From assembly GCA_963785155.1 (NCBI GenBank), contig CAWAUB010000004.1, positions 372,001 to 436,000 on the forward strand: a DNA stretch of 64,000 nt. Reading direction: 5' to 3'. Shown here in pieces: positions 1 to 8,621 of the stretch (within the stretch, counting starts at the first letter, position 1; each line of letters begins with the position of its first letter). The translations under genes and the position numbers were made by a program. This stretch comes from DASUSH01 sp963785155. GTDB taxonomy: Bacteria > Actinomycetota > Thermoleophilia > Solirubrobacterales > 70-9. The notes under the pieces were generated by a model. It searched no databases and was not told the DNA's origin. It was given only the letters and a program-made list of their open reading frames with translations.

Positions 1-297
1 CCGGAAGAACTCGAGGAAGAGGTCGGAGGCGTAGTGCTTGGTGACCAGCGGCACGTCGGCGGCGAACCCGCCCAGGTCGGCGCCGGCGCAGAACACCTTC
101 TCGCCCGCCCCGGTGAGCACGACGGCGCGGACCTCCTCGTCGTCGCGGGCCCGCTTCATCGCGTCGACGAGCTCCGTGAGAAGCTGCCCGGAGAGCGCGT
201 TTCGCTGCTCGGGGCGATTCAGGGTCACCGTCGCGACCCCGGCGTCGACGTCGTAGAGAAGCTGCTCGTAGTCCATCGCGGCGGTCGCGGCGGACAT
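1..297 (-). CDS. Enoyl-CoA hydratase/isomerase family protein, N-terminal part (cut by window edge)
   Basis: The first 99 codons of a crotonase-family protein are visible, reading leftward out of the window. The start is ATG at 297; a second ATG (codon 8, before DYEQLLYDV) is possible. The sequence shows the family hallmarks: TLNRPEQRNALSG near residue 30 and the oxyanion-hole stretch VLTGAGEKVFCAGADLGGF near residues 65-83. Members hydrate or isomerise enoyl-CoA thioesters in fatty-acid or aromatic acid breakdown; the exact substrate cannot be told from this part. A 23-bp palindrome 24 bp upstream of the start closely matches one upstream of the acyl-CoA dehydrogenase at 8694, suggesting shared control. 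The family call is safe; the specific activity is not known. Confidence 0.9.
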   Translation of the reverse strand, partial: MSAATAAMDYEQLLYDVDAGVATVTLNRPEQRNALSGQLLTELVDAMKRARDDEEVRAVVLTGAGEKVFCAGADLGGFAADVPLVTKHYASDLFLEFFR

Positions 298-320
298 TAC
301 GGCATCCGGCGCCTGCTTGA

Positions 321-343
321 AGTGCGAAGTCCTACTGCATACT
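321..343. promoter_or_regulatory. Palindromic operator-like site, copy 1
   Basis: This 23-bp imperfect inverted repeat is 19/23 identical to the site at 8622-8644. Conserved parts, read on the plus strand, are AGT, GAAGTC, TACTGC and TACT, with half-sites mirrored around a single central base. It sits just upstream of the enoyl-CoA hydratase start (297) and overlaps the last codons of the HD-GYP gene at 332. The size and symmetry suit a dimeric TetR- or GntR-type repressor; the protein that binds it is not identified here. Confidence 0.55.
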
Positions 344-2104
344 CTCGGCCGTCGCCGCCTCGCGTTCGAGCAGCGAGAACAGCGCCTCGACCACCTCGGG
401 GTCGAATTGCTTGCCCACACCCAGCTTGAGCTCCTCGCGGGCCTCGCGCTCGCCTAGGGCCGGCCGGTACAGCCTGTCTGACGTCATCGCGTCCCATGCG
501 TCGGCGACCCGGATGATCCTTGCCTCGAGCGGTATGTCCGCCTCGCGCAGGCCGCGCGGATAGCCGCGGCCGTCCAGGCGCTCCTGGCTCGAGAGCACCC
601 ACTCGCGGATGTCGGCGAGCTCGCTTGTGCCGAGAATGCGGGCGCCGATCTCGGGGTGGCGGCGAAGCTTTGCCCAGGCCGACTCGTCGAGCGGGTTTTC
701 GTTGAAGAGGATTTCGTCCGGGACACCGACCTTGCCGATGTCGTGGAGGATGCCGGCCAGCCGGACGCGGGCGACGCGAGGCTCCGGGATCCCGAGCTCG
801 CGGGCAAGTTGCTCGCTGAACGCACCGACGCTGTGCGCGTGGGAAGAGGTGCCGGCGTCCCTTTGGTCGAGTGCCTCGGCCAGGCTGAGCAGGGTCTTCA
901 GATGCGAGAGCGAATCGTTGACGTTGGGGCGGTGATCGCCGCCCAGGATCTCGTCGAGCTCCGGGCTGGCGACGACCGCGCGATCGCGGCCCAGCACCTT
1001 GGCAGCGTCCAGGGCGCGGTCGGCGGCGTGGATCAGCGACGCCGGGCTGCCCGCGTCGGCCGGGTAGGTCGCGGTCCCGAAGCTCATCGTTACCACCGGC
1101 CCGCCCGCAGGCCGGTATCCGCGCCGCACGGTGCCGAGCAGTTCCTCCGCTGCCAGCAGGGCCTCATGGTGCGAGGTGTCGGGCAGGACGACTGCGAAGG
1201 TCCCGGATCCAGTTCGCGCCACCGAGTCGATCGGGCGACGCGTCTCGCGTATTGCCTGTCCGATCCCGCGGAGGATCTGGTCCGCGCCGTCATGACCCAG
1301 CGACTCGTTCAACCCCCGCAGGCGGTCGATGTCGCCGATCAACACGCTGACGGGGTAGCACCCGGTCGTCGCTCGCTCGATTTCGGCGTCGACGGTGCTT
1401 CGAAACGAGCGCAGATTGGGCAGCCCGGTGAGCGGATCGGACTGTGAAGCCTCCGCGAGCGATCCGACGAGGATCCCCAGCCGGCGACGCAGGTAGCCGA
1501 GCAGAATTCCCGCCATCACCACGGTGGCAACGGCGACGACGAGATACGAGAGGGCGTCGGCGCCATCGAACCGGATCTCGGCGGGGACTCCCAGGAGCAG
1601 GAAGATGGCCGCGAAATTGAGAGCCGCGAACGCGATCTGCGCGATGGCGACAGGCCGGGCGAGGAAGTAGAAGGCGTAGAGGCCGATCCACAGATAGAAG
1701 ACCGTGAACGGGCTGATCGCGGTGCCGGTGAGGATCACGACGGCGCTCGTCATCAACGTTGCCAGCGCCGGGGTCGTGGCGAGCAGGCGAATCGGTAGCC
1801 GATCGCCGTACCTGTAGAGGATCGCCCCGATTGCGACCGCGACCAGGGCGAACGGAACCAGCGCGGCCTCGCTCCAATCAGCCGGGTGCGGCAGCATTAT
1901 GACCAGCGCGCCGCAGATGCCCCCGGTCACGTAGTTGTAGCTCTGCGCGACGGCCAGCGCCCGCTTCTCGGCGACGGGGGAGCCGACGACCGGATGCGTC
2001 CCGGCAAGGGTCGGGATCGCCCCGACCTCGCCCGGCGCCGGCATCGCGGGATCGGCCCCCGAAAAACTTGAAACGAGTTTCCCCACCACTGACTTCCGTG
2101 CCAC
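332..2104 (-). CDS. Membrane GGDEF/HD-GYP protein, paralogue 1
   Basis: This 590-residue protein has an N-terminal membrane module of about six segments (roughly residues 55-205), a GGDEF-type domain (about 215-378) and an HD-GYP domain (about 400-575). HD-GYP domains hydrolyse cyclic di-GMP. The HD pair is present (H454-D455 in GILHDIGK) and GYP is present (514-516), but the motif normally HHExxDGxGYP reads SQERLDGRGYP, so the second histidine, a metal ligand in characterised enzymes, is Gln507. The GGDEF signature is replaced by GSGTF (299-303), so cyclase activity is unlikely. It lies head-to-tail after paralogue 2 and close to paralogue 3, an evident local triplication. It is possibly a sensor or a weakened phosphodiesterase. 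Confidence 0.9.
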   Translation of the reverse strand: MARKSVVGKLVSSFSGADPAMPAPGEVGAIPTLAGTHPVVGSPVAEKRALAVAQSYNYVTGGICGALVIMLPHPADWSEAALVPFALVAVAIGAILYRYGDRLPIRLLATTPALATLMTSAVVILTGTAISPFTVFYLWIGLYAFYFLARPVAIAQIAFAALNFAAIFLLLGVPAEIRFDGADALSYLVVAVATVVMAGILLGYLRRRLGILVGSLAEASQSDPLTGLPNLRSFRSTVDAEIERATTGCYPVSVLIGDIDRLRGLNESLGHDGADQILRGIGQAIRETRRPIDSVARTGSGTFAVVLPDTSHHEALLAAEELLGTVRRGYRPAGGPVVTMSFGTATYPADAGSPASLIHAADRALDAAKVLGRDRAVVASPELDEILGGDHRPNVNDSLSHLKTLLSLAEALDQRDAGTSSHAHSVGAFSEQLARELGIPEPRVARVRLAGILHDIGKVGVPDEILFNENPLDESAWAKLRRHPEIGARILGTSELADIREWVLSSQERLDGRGYPRGLREADIPLEARIIRVADAWDAMTSDRLYRPALGEREAREELKLGVGKQFDPEVVEALFSLLEREAATAESMQ

Positions 2105-2174
2105 GGTTCACCCCCCAAGGTCAACTCGACTTCTAGTGCCGAACGTTACTACCCCGGAGGGGCTCCCGTCAAAA

Positions 2175-3965
2175 TCAGATCGAATCGACCTCCGAGCGAT
2201 CCCGGTCGAGCACCGTGAGCATCGCCGAGACGACCTCCGCGTCGAACTTCGTCCCGGCCGCGCGGTTGAGCTCCTCGCGCGCCGTCTGCTCGTCGATCGC
2301 GGGCCGGTAGACACGGTCGGAGACCATCGCCTCGTAAGCGTCGGCAACGCAGATGATCCGCCCCTCGATCGGGATCTCACCCCCGGCGAGTCCTCGCGGA
2401 TATCCCTTGCCATCGGGTTGCTCATGGCTGCACATGACCCACTCGCGGATATCGGCGAGCTCGCTCGAGCCGAGGATCCTGGCGCCGATCTCGGGATGGC
2501 GCTTCATCTGCTCCCACTCATCCGGGTCCAGGGGCCCCTCCTTGTTGAGGATCGCGTCGGGCACGCCCACCTTGCCGATGTCGTGGAGGATGCCGGCAAG
2601 GCGTACCCGGGCGACGCGGGACTCGGGAAGGCCGAGCTCGCGGGCCAGCTCCTCTGCGTAGTGGCCGACCGTCTCGGCGTGATCCGCGGTGCGGCCATCG
2701 CGCAGGTCAAGTGCCTCGGCGAGGCTGAGCAACGTCTTCAGGTGGGTCAGGCTCTCCCCGGTGCGCCGCCGCGGGCTCCCGCGCAGGAGCTCCTCGATCT
2801 CCGTACTGGAGACGACCGCCCGATCCCGGCCGAGGACCTTGGCGGTGAACAGGGCGCGGTCCGCGGCGCGAAGCAGGTGGTCCGCGTCGGGGGCGCGGCG
2901 CGGGAACGAGGCGACCCCGAAGCTGATCGTGACCGGTGACGCTCCCGCGGTCCGCAGGCTGCGCCGGACCTGGGTCAGGAGCTCCTCGGCGGTCATGTAG
3001 GCGTCCTCCTGATCCACCTCGGGCAGCAGAATCCCGAATCCTCCGGGCCCGATGCGGGCGACGGTGTCGATCCGCCGGGTGGCTTCCTCGAGCAGCTCGC
3101 CGATCGCGATCAGGACGCGGTCGGCGCCATCATGGCCCAGCGAATCGTTCAGCGACTGGAGGCGGTCCACGTCGCCGACGAGGATCGTGACCGGGCGCCG
3201 CGCCGGCCTCGCCCGGTCCAGCTCCGCCTCGAGCGCCTCGCGGAAGGCGCGACGGTTCGGCAGGCCGGTGAGGGGATCGGTGCGCGTCGCGCCGAGGAGT
3301 TCGCCGACGAGGCTCTCCACCCGCGCGCGCAGGAAGAGGATGAGCACACCGGCGGTAACCATCGTCGCCGCCGCGAGGACCACGTAGGAGACGTCGCCGT
3401 TGGGCTGCGGCGTCTCGGGGATGCCGACGATCGCGATCATCGCGCCGAAGTTGACGACGATGAACGCCAGCTGGGCCGCCGCCTCCTCCCGGCGGAGGAA
3501 GTAGAAGCAGTAGAAGCCGATCCACAGGTAGTAGAGCGTGTAGGCGCTGATCGCGGATCCGCTCAGCGCAACCGCGCCGGTGGCGAGCAGCGTGCCGAGC
3601 GCGGGCGTGACGACGAGGACCCACGCGGGCACACGCCCGGCGAGCAGGTAGAGCACGATCCCCGCGACGATCGCCACCACCGCCAGGGGAACCGCCGCCA
3701 ATTCCTGGAGCGCCGGAGGATGCGGAAAGGCGAGGACGATGAAGCCGCAGATCCCTGCCGCAACGAAGATGTACGCCTGGGCACGCGCGAGCGCGAACGT
3801 GCGAGCACCTTCCGAAACCCCTGCGTACCCCGCCAGCGAGCCGTAGGTCCCCAGCGGATCGCCGCGATCGCGCCGGGGCTTCGCCTCATCACTCAACCGT
3901 CGAGTTCCGTCTCCTGGTCGCAACGCGCCTCCCGCTGCGCTTTCGGTTCTCCCCCGAACCTTCAC
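2175..3965 (-). CDS. Membrane GGDEF/HD-GYP phosphodiesterase, paralogue 2
   Basis: This 596-residue protein has the same architecture as its neighbours: an N-terminal multi-pass membrane region (about residues 60-215, including the shared YTLYYLWIGFYCFYFL segment), a GGDEF-like domain and a C-terminal HD-GYP domain. The GGDEF signature is degenerate (GPGGF in RIGPGGFGILLPE), so diguanylate cyclase activity is doubtful. The HD-GYP residues look better kept: GILHDIGKVGVP and SHEQPDGKGYP. Likely role: inner-membrane cyclic di-GMP hydrolysis governed by the membrane sensor region. It is transcribed leftward with paralogue 1 (70 bp gap) and divergently from paralogue 3 across a 135-bp intergenic region. 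ATG at 3965 gives a hydrophilic lead of about 55 residues before the first membrane segment; a later start is possible. Confidence 0.9.
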   Translation of the reverse strand: MKVRGRTESAAGGALRPGDGTRRLSDEAKPRRDRGDPLGTYGSLAGYAGVSEGARTFALARAQAYIFVAAGICGFIVLAFPHPPALQELAAVPLAVVAIVAGIVLYLLAGRVPAWVLVVTPALGTLLATGAVALSGSAISAYTLYYLWIGFYCFYFLRREEAAAQLAFIVVNFGAMIAIVGIPETPQPNGDVSYVVLAAATMVTAGVLILFLRARVESLVGELLGATRTDPLTGLPNRRAFREALEAELDRARPARRPVTILVGDVDRLQSLNDSLGHDGADRVLIAIGELLEEATRRIDTVARIGPGGFGILLPEVDQEDAYMTAEELLTQVRRSLRTAGASPVTISFGVASFPRRAPDADHLLRAADRALFTAKVLGRDRAVVSSTEIEELLRGSPRRRTGESLTHLKTLLSLAEALDLRDGRTADHAETVGHYAEELARELGLPESRVARVRLAGILHDIGKVGVPDAILNKEGPLDPDEWEQMKRHPEIGARILGSSELADIREWVMCSHEQPDGKGYPRGLAGGEIPIEGRIICVADAYEAMVSDRVYRPAIDEQTAREELNRAAGTKFDAEVVSAMLTVLDRDRSEVDSI

Positions 3966-4066
3966 GTCAATCTACTCCTACGGCTTCCCGCCTGCGGGCG
4001 ATGCCGCCCCGAGCGACGATTTTTTGCAACCGGGTCGGCCCGCTTTCTTTAGTCTTCTCAAGATGT

Positions 4067-4078
4067 CGCAATTTGCGG
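4067..4078. promoter_or_regulatory. Palindrome CGCAATTTGCGG, copy 1
   Basis: A 12-bp sequence in the 135-bp region between the divergent HD-GYP genes is repeated exactly at 8565-8576, in the promoter region between the P450 fusion and the acyl-CoA dehydrogenase. It is nearly a perfect palindrome. It could be a shared operator, but two copies are thin evidence. Confidence 0.3.
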
Positions 4079-4100
4079 GAATTACAGCGGGGTACACCGG

Positions 4101-5825
4101 ATGGGCGTAATGCCGATCATGGGCCGCTCGGTTGCGACCTACGGGGTGGGGTCGGCGTCGGTCGAACGGCCCCGGCGAGCTTCGCGAAACATCAACCCGG
4201 GCACGGTCCCGATCGCCCGGGTGCAGGCGTTCCTCGGCATCGGCGCAGCGCTCGTCGGGCTTGTCGGCGTTCTCCTCCCCCACCCGGCGGAGTTCGACGA
4301 AACCGGCTTGCTGGCAACCCAGGCGGCCTCCTTCATCTGCGGCGCCGCGCTGCTCCTCGCAGGCGGGCGCGTGCCGATCTGGACGCTGCACGGGATGCCG
4401 GTCGTCGCGACGCTGCTGACGACCCTCTCGATCATCTTCACCTCCGACCCGACCAGCGCCTACGCGATGTTCTACCTCTGGGTCGGCCTCTACTCGTTCT
4501 ACTTCCTCTCCAGGTTCGAGGCGGTCCTCCAGATCGCCTTCGTGATCGTCAGCTACGCGACGGCGCTTGCGATCCTCGACGGAGGCGGGTCCAGCTCCCC
4601 CTCCGAATCCGAGGTGCACCACCTGGTCGTTCTCACCGGCACGCTCGTCGTCGGCGGCTCCCTCCTCCTCTACCTGCGGTCCCGCCTCGAGGACCTGATG
4701 GGCAGGCTCAGCGACGCGGCCCGCACCGACCTGCTCACGGACCTGCCGAACACGCGGGCGCTTCGGGACACGCTCACCGTCGAGCTCGAGCGGGCGCGGC
4801 TGGGCAACAGCAAGGTCAGCGTCCTCGTCCTCAACTTGGACCGCTTCAAGGCCGTGAACCAGTCGCTGGGGCACCGGACGGGAGACGAGCTGCTGCGTCA
4901 GATCGCCACCCTCTTCCAGGAGGCGACGCGGCGTATCGACACGGTCGCGAGGACGGGGCCCACCGAGTTCACGATCGTCATGCCCGAGAGCGCCGAGACG
5001 GACGCCTACCTGCTGGCCGAGCAGCTGCTCGCCCGGGTTCGCAGGGGCTTCCGGGAGGAGTTCATGCCCATGACGACGAGCGCCGGGATCGCGACCTACC
5101 CGACCCACGCTGCGACCGTGGAGGAGCTGGTGAAGCTGGCCGAGCAGGCGCTCGAGGCGGCCAAGATGCTCGGCCGCGACCGCGCCGTCGTCTCCAGCCC
5201 CGAGGTGCAGGAGGTGCTCGCCGGGACCATTCGCCGACCGCTTGACGCGCCGGCGCACCTGGCCACCATGGTGAGCCTCGCCGAGGCGCTCGACCTCCGC
5301 GACAGCGGCACGGCCGAGCACTCCAAGCAGGTCGGGACGTACGCGGAGATGATCGCGCGCGAGCTCGGGCTCAGCGACTACCGCGCCGAGCGCGTCCGCC
5401 TCGCGGGGATCCTCCACGACATCGGCAAGGTGGGCGTCCCCGACGCGATCCTCTGCAAGGCAGGCCCGCTCGACGAGGGCGAGTGGGACGAGATGCGAAA
5501 GCACCCGGAGATCGGCGCCAGGATCCTCGGAACCCGTGAGTTGGTCGACATCCGCGAGTGGGTCCTGGCGAGCCACGAGCGCCCCGACGGGAAGGGCTAT
5601 CCGCGCGGGCTCAGCCTTGACGAAATCCCGCTCGAGGCCCGGATCCTCGCGGTCGCCGATGCCTTCGAGTCGATGCGTGGTGACCGGGTCTACCGGCCGG
5701 GGATCAGCGAGCGGGCGGCACGGGAGCAGCTTCAGACCTGCTCGGGGACTCAGTTCGATCGTGAGGTGGTCGCCGCGTTCCTCGCCGCGCGCGACCGGGC
5801 TGAGCCGGTGGCGGAGAAGTCGTAG
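4101..5825 (+). CDS. Membrane GGDEF/HD-GYP phosphodiesterase, paralogue 3
   Basis: This 574-residue paralogue of the two genes to its left has a multi-pass N-terminal membrane region (with YAMFYLWVGLYSFYFL, matching the others), a GGDEF-like domain and an HD-GYP domain. The GGDEF site reads GPTEF in RTGPTEFTIVMPE, again non-canonical. HD-GYP residues are retained (GILHDIGKVGVPDAIL and SHERPDGKGYPRGL), so cyclic di-GMP hydrolysis is the likely activity. ATG 4101 was taken as the start; in-frame ATGs at 4110 and 4119 are alternatives and no strong ribosome site decides between them. The 3' end overlaps the convergent P450 gene by 122 bp. Confidence 0.9.
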   Translation: MGVMPIMGRSVATYGVGSASVERPRRASRNINPGTVPIARVQAFLGIGAALVGLVGVLLPHPAEFDETGLLATQAASFICGAALLLAGGRVPIWTLHGMPVVATLLTTLSIIFTSDPTSAYAMFYLWVGLYSFYFLSRFEAVLQIAFVIVSYATALAILDGGGSSSPSESEVHHLVVLTGTLVVGGSLLLYLRSRLEDLMGRLSDAARTDLLTDLPNTRALRDTLTVELERARLGNSKVSVLVLNLDRFKAVNQSLGHRTGDELLRQIATLFQEATRRIDTVARTGPTEFTIVMPESAETDAYLLAEQLLARVRRGFREEFMPMTTSAGIATYPTHAATVEELVKLAEQALEAAKMLGRDRAVVSSPEVQEVLAGTIRRPLDAPAHLATMVSLAEALDLRDSGTAEHSKQVGTYAEMIARELGLSDYRAERVRLAGILHDIGKVGVPDAILCKAGPLDEGEWDEMRKHPEIGARILGTRELVDIREWVLASHERPDGKGYPRGLSLDEIPLEARILAVADAFESMRGDRVYRPGISERAAREQLQTCSGTQFDREVVAAFLAARDRAEPVAEKS

Positions 5826-8508
5826 GACGCCGCGGGCCGGGGCCGTCCCTGCCGACCCGCAGAGTCTTTTCGGCCCAGTGCGGGTTCGCTGGGCGGCGAG
5901 GGCCGTCGTACGCGACGCGCATCCCCCCGGCGGGCTCCATGATCACGTTGTTGAGCCGGGGGCTCTCCTGCTCGGGCATCGGCTGCAGCGCCGCCCTCGA
6001 GAGGAGCGTCTGCAGAACGGTCCGCATCTCCAGCATCGCGAATCCCGCCCCCACACAGCGTCGGTTTCCGCCGCCGAACGGGATCCAGCTCATCGGGCTC
6101 GGCTTGGCACCGCCGAGGAATCGGTGCGGATCGAAGCGCTCCGGCTCGGGGAACAGGTCCTCGCGCCTTTGGATGAGCGCCATCGGTGTCCAGACGCGGG
6201 TCCCGGCCGGGACTCGCCACTCGCCGAGGTCGACGTCGCGCTGCGCAATTCGCGCCGCGGCGATCACGGGTGGGCGCAACCGCAGCGACTCCTTGATCGC
6301 AGCGTCCGTGTACTCCGACTCGCCGAGAGCGGCCTCGGCGATGACGCGGGCATGGATGGCCGGATGGCGGAGGATCAGGTCCGTCGCCCAGGCGAGCGCG
6401 GTTCCCGTCGTCTCCTGGCCGGCGATGATCAGGCCGACGAGCTCGTCGCGGATCTCGGCGTCCTCCAGACCCGTGCCGTCATCGCGACGGGCGGCGGTCA
6501 GCAACGCGAGGATGTCGTCTCGGTCATCACGGGGCTCGGCCCTCGCCGACCTGATCCGCTCGTAGAGGAGCGAATCGAGCTCGTCGAGGCGGCGCCTGAA
6601 CCTGCCGCCCGGCGAAAGCGGGCCGGCGTCGAACCGGAAAGCGCGGCCGAGCGCCGCGACGTTGCCGAGTGCCGCGACCCCGTGGACCGCGGAGGCGATC
6701 CGCTGCTGCTCTTCCCGCTCGCCGACGCCGAGCACCGCTCGGAGGATCACGTCCATCGTGATCCGGTAGATCGCCGGCAGGAGGAGCTGCTCGGAGCCCT
6801 CGGGCCACGTCCCGAGCTCGCGCTCGGTGGCCCCACGGAAGACAACCGCGAAGCGCTCCACGCTGTCCGTGCGGAGCGGGGACTGCAGCCGCCTGCGGCG
6901 CTCGGTGTGCGCCGGACCGTCACTGGTCACGACCGAGTGGCGCCCGAAGATCGGCTCGGCGACGTTGGCCGCCGCGCCGGCCCACATGTCCTCCGGGCTG
7001 GCGAGGACCCGCCGGACCAGGGCCGGATCGGTCAGCCAGACGGTCCGGCCGAAGCCGAGCAAACGAACGGTCGCGGCGCCGCCGTAGCGGCGCTCACCGC
7101 GTTCGAAGAACCGGCGCGGATCGCGGACGAAGCGAAGCGTCTGCCAGATCGCCGGTGCTCGCGGCCCCGGCGGAAGTCGAAGCGGCGCCGCCGGGTCCGG
7201 CAGACGACCCGCCTCGCGAACGCTCGCAAACGCGACCGCCGCCCCGTGCCGAGGTGAGAAGGCGAAGCGCTGCCGGCGGATCGGTTCGCCCGGCGCCTCG
7301 TTCGCGGCCAGCTTCAGCATCGGCAGGACCGTGCGCAGCACCACCCGGAGCTCGAACTCTGCCAGGTTCGCGCCGAGGCAGCGGCGGGCACCGCCGCCGA
7401 ACGGGATCCAGGCATGCGCGGGGGGCGGGGACTCGAGGAAGCGGTCGGGGTCGAACCGCTCCGGCTCTGGGTAGACGCTCGGCTCCCGGTGGACCAGGTA
7501 GATGCTCGGCATCAGCACCCACCCGGACGGGCAGTCGTACTCGCCCACCGCGAACGGCGCCCGCAGCTTGCGGACCATGACCGGGATCGGCGGACGCTGG
7601 CGCAGCACCTCCTTGACGACGGCGTCGAGGTACTCGTCGTCGCCGCGCTCGATCTCGGCGGTCAGCCGGTCGGCGACCTGCGGGTGGCGGGCGAGGCGCT
7701 CGAACGACCAGGAGAGCGCCGACGTGGTCGTCTCCTGGCCCGCCATCAGCATCGTCACCAGCTCATCGCGGATCTCGCGATCGGTCATCGGCGTCCCGTC
7801 GGCACCGCGACCCTGGACCAGGAGCGACAGCAGGTCCTCGCCGAGATCCCCTGGCGGGAGGGAGCGGCGCTCGGAGATCTCGCCGTAGACGAGCTCGTCG
7901 AGCTCGTCGAGCACCTTCATCAGCCGCCCGTACGGGCTGAGTCCGCCGAGCTCCCGGCGGAAGTACGGGAGCAGCGTGAACGGCGACTCGCAGAGGTCCA
8001 TCATCCGGCCGAAGAGCTCGCGCAGGCGCTCGACCCGGGGGCCGCCCGAGGAGCCGAGCGCGATCTCGGCGATCGTCTCGAAGGCGATCGCCTCCATCTC
8101 CGGCTGCACGGCGAAGGCGCCTCCCAGCGGCCAGCGCGCGGCGCGGCGCTCCACCGCATCGGCGATGACCCGCTCGAAGCGGGCGACGTGGTTGTGGCGG
8201 AACGCCGGCAGCATCAGCCGGCGGTGGCGGAGGTGCTCGTCCCCGTCGAGGACGAGGATCGAGGCCGAGCCGACGACGGGGCGGAAGAGCCCGTTCGCAT
8301 CGCCCATCCTCAACTCCGCGGTGTCCCCGCGGACGATCTCGCGAATCGCGTCGGGGTCGCTGATGAACACAGCGCGGTGGTTGGGGCCGAAGCGGGCGGC
8401 GAAGACAGGCCCGAACCGGCGGCGGCCCTCCTCCATGAACTCGACCGGCCGGTTGAACCAGGCGAGGGACTGGCGCAGGTGATGGGCGCTGGGCCCGGGA
8501 GGGATCAC
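5704..8508 (-). CDS. Tandem cytochrome P450-P450 fusion protein
   Basis: One uninterrupted 934-codon frame holds two complete P450 domains. Domain 1 (about residues 1-430) has the I-helix AGQETT (256-261), ExxR at 300-303, PEPERFDPDRF (347-357) and the heme loop PFGGGARRCLG with Cys377. Domain 2 (about 440-870) has AGQETT (696-701), ExxR 740-743, PEPERFDPHRF and PFGGGNRRCVG with Cys818. Both retain all P450 essentials, so both should bind heme and activate oxygen; the redox partner is not encoded here. The linker (about 428-445) is short and each domain opens with a PPGP motif. The start is GTG at 8508. The last 60 residues, antisense to the HD-GYP gene, are Pro/Arg-rich and may not be meaningful. 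The substrate is unknown; the acyl-CoA dehydrogenase divergently upstream hints at lipid or terpenoid oxidation. Confidence 0.88.
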   Translation of the reverse strand: MIPPGPSAHHLRQSLAWFNRPVEFMEEGRRRFGPVFAARFGPNHRAVFISDPDAIREIVRGDTAELRMGDANGLFRPVVGSASILVLDGDEHLRHRRLMLPAFRHNHVARFERVIADAVERRAARWPLGGAFAVQPEMEAIAFETIAEIALGSSGGPRVERLRELFGRMMDLCESPFTLLPYFRRELGGLSPYGRLMKVLDELDELVYGEISERRSLPPGDLGEDLLSLLVQGRGADGTPMTDREIRDELVTMLMAGQETTTSALSWSFERLARHPQVADRLTAEIERGDDEYLDAVVKEVLRQRPPIPVMVRKLRAPFAVGEYDCPSGWVLMPSIYLVHREPSVYPEPERFDPDRFLESPPPAHAWIPFGGGARRCLGANLAEFELRVVLRTVLPMLKLAANEAPGEPIRRQRFAFSPRHGAAVAFASVREAGRLPDPAAPLRLPPGPRAPAIWQTLRFVRDPRRFFERGERRYGGAATVRLLGFGRTVWLTDPALVRRVLASPEDMWAGAAANVAEPIFGRHSVVTSDGPAHTERRRRLQSPLRTDSVERFAVVFRGATERELGTWPEGSEQLLLPAIYRITMDVILRAVLGVGEREEQQRIASAVHGVAALGNVAALGRAFRFDAGPLSPGGRFRRRLDELDSLLYERIRSARAEPRDDRDDILALLTAARRDDGTGLEDAEIRDELVGLIIAGQETTGTALAWATDLILRHPAIHARVIAEAALGESEYTDAAIKESLRLRPPVIAAARIAQRDVDLGEWRVPAGTRVWTPMALIQRREDLFPEPERFDPHRFLGGAKPSPMSWIPFGGGNRRCVGAGFAMLEMRTVLQTLLSRAALQPMPEQESPRLNNVIMEPAGGMRVAYDGPRRPANPHWAEKTLRVGRDGPGPRRPTTSPPPAQPGRARRGTRRPPHDRTESPSRSEAAPVPPAR

Positions 8509-8564
8509 CAGGTCGATATTCGACCCCCGGGCCCCTGCCGAAAGGCGCAGCCAACGGGTGAATC

Positions 8565-8576
8565 CGCAATTTGCGG
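8565..8576. promoter_or_regulatory. Palindrome CGCAATTTGCGG, copy 2
   Basis: This exact repeat of the 12-mer at 4067-4078 becomes a 13-bp near-perfect palindrome when the preceding C is included (8564-8576). It lies 56 bp upstream of the P450 fusion start, in the divergent promoter region shared with the acyl-CoA dehydrogenase. Confidence 0.3.
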
Positions 8577-8621
8577 ACGATTCGTGCCTGGCTGTCCGCG
8601 CCTGAGAAGGGCGTTATCCGA

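Noticed and set aside
3978..5576. Long open frame antisense to HD-GYP paralogue 3
   Set aside because: It is a GC-rich shadow frame: no domain, biased Arg/Val/Asp composition, and it fully overlaps a convincing gene.
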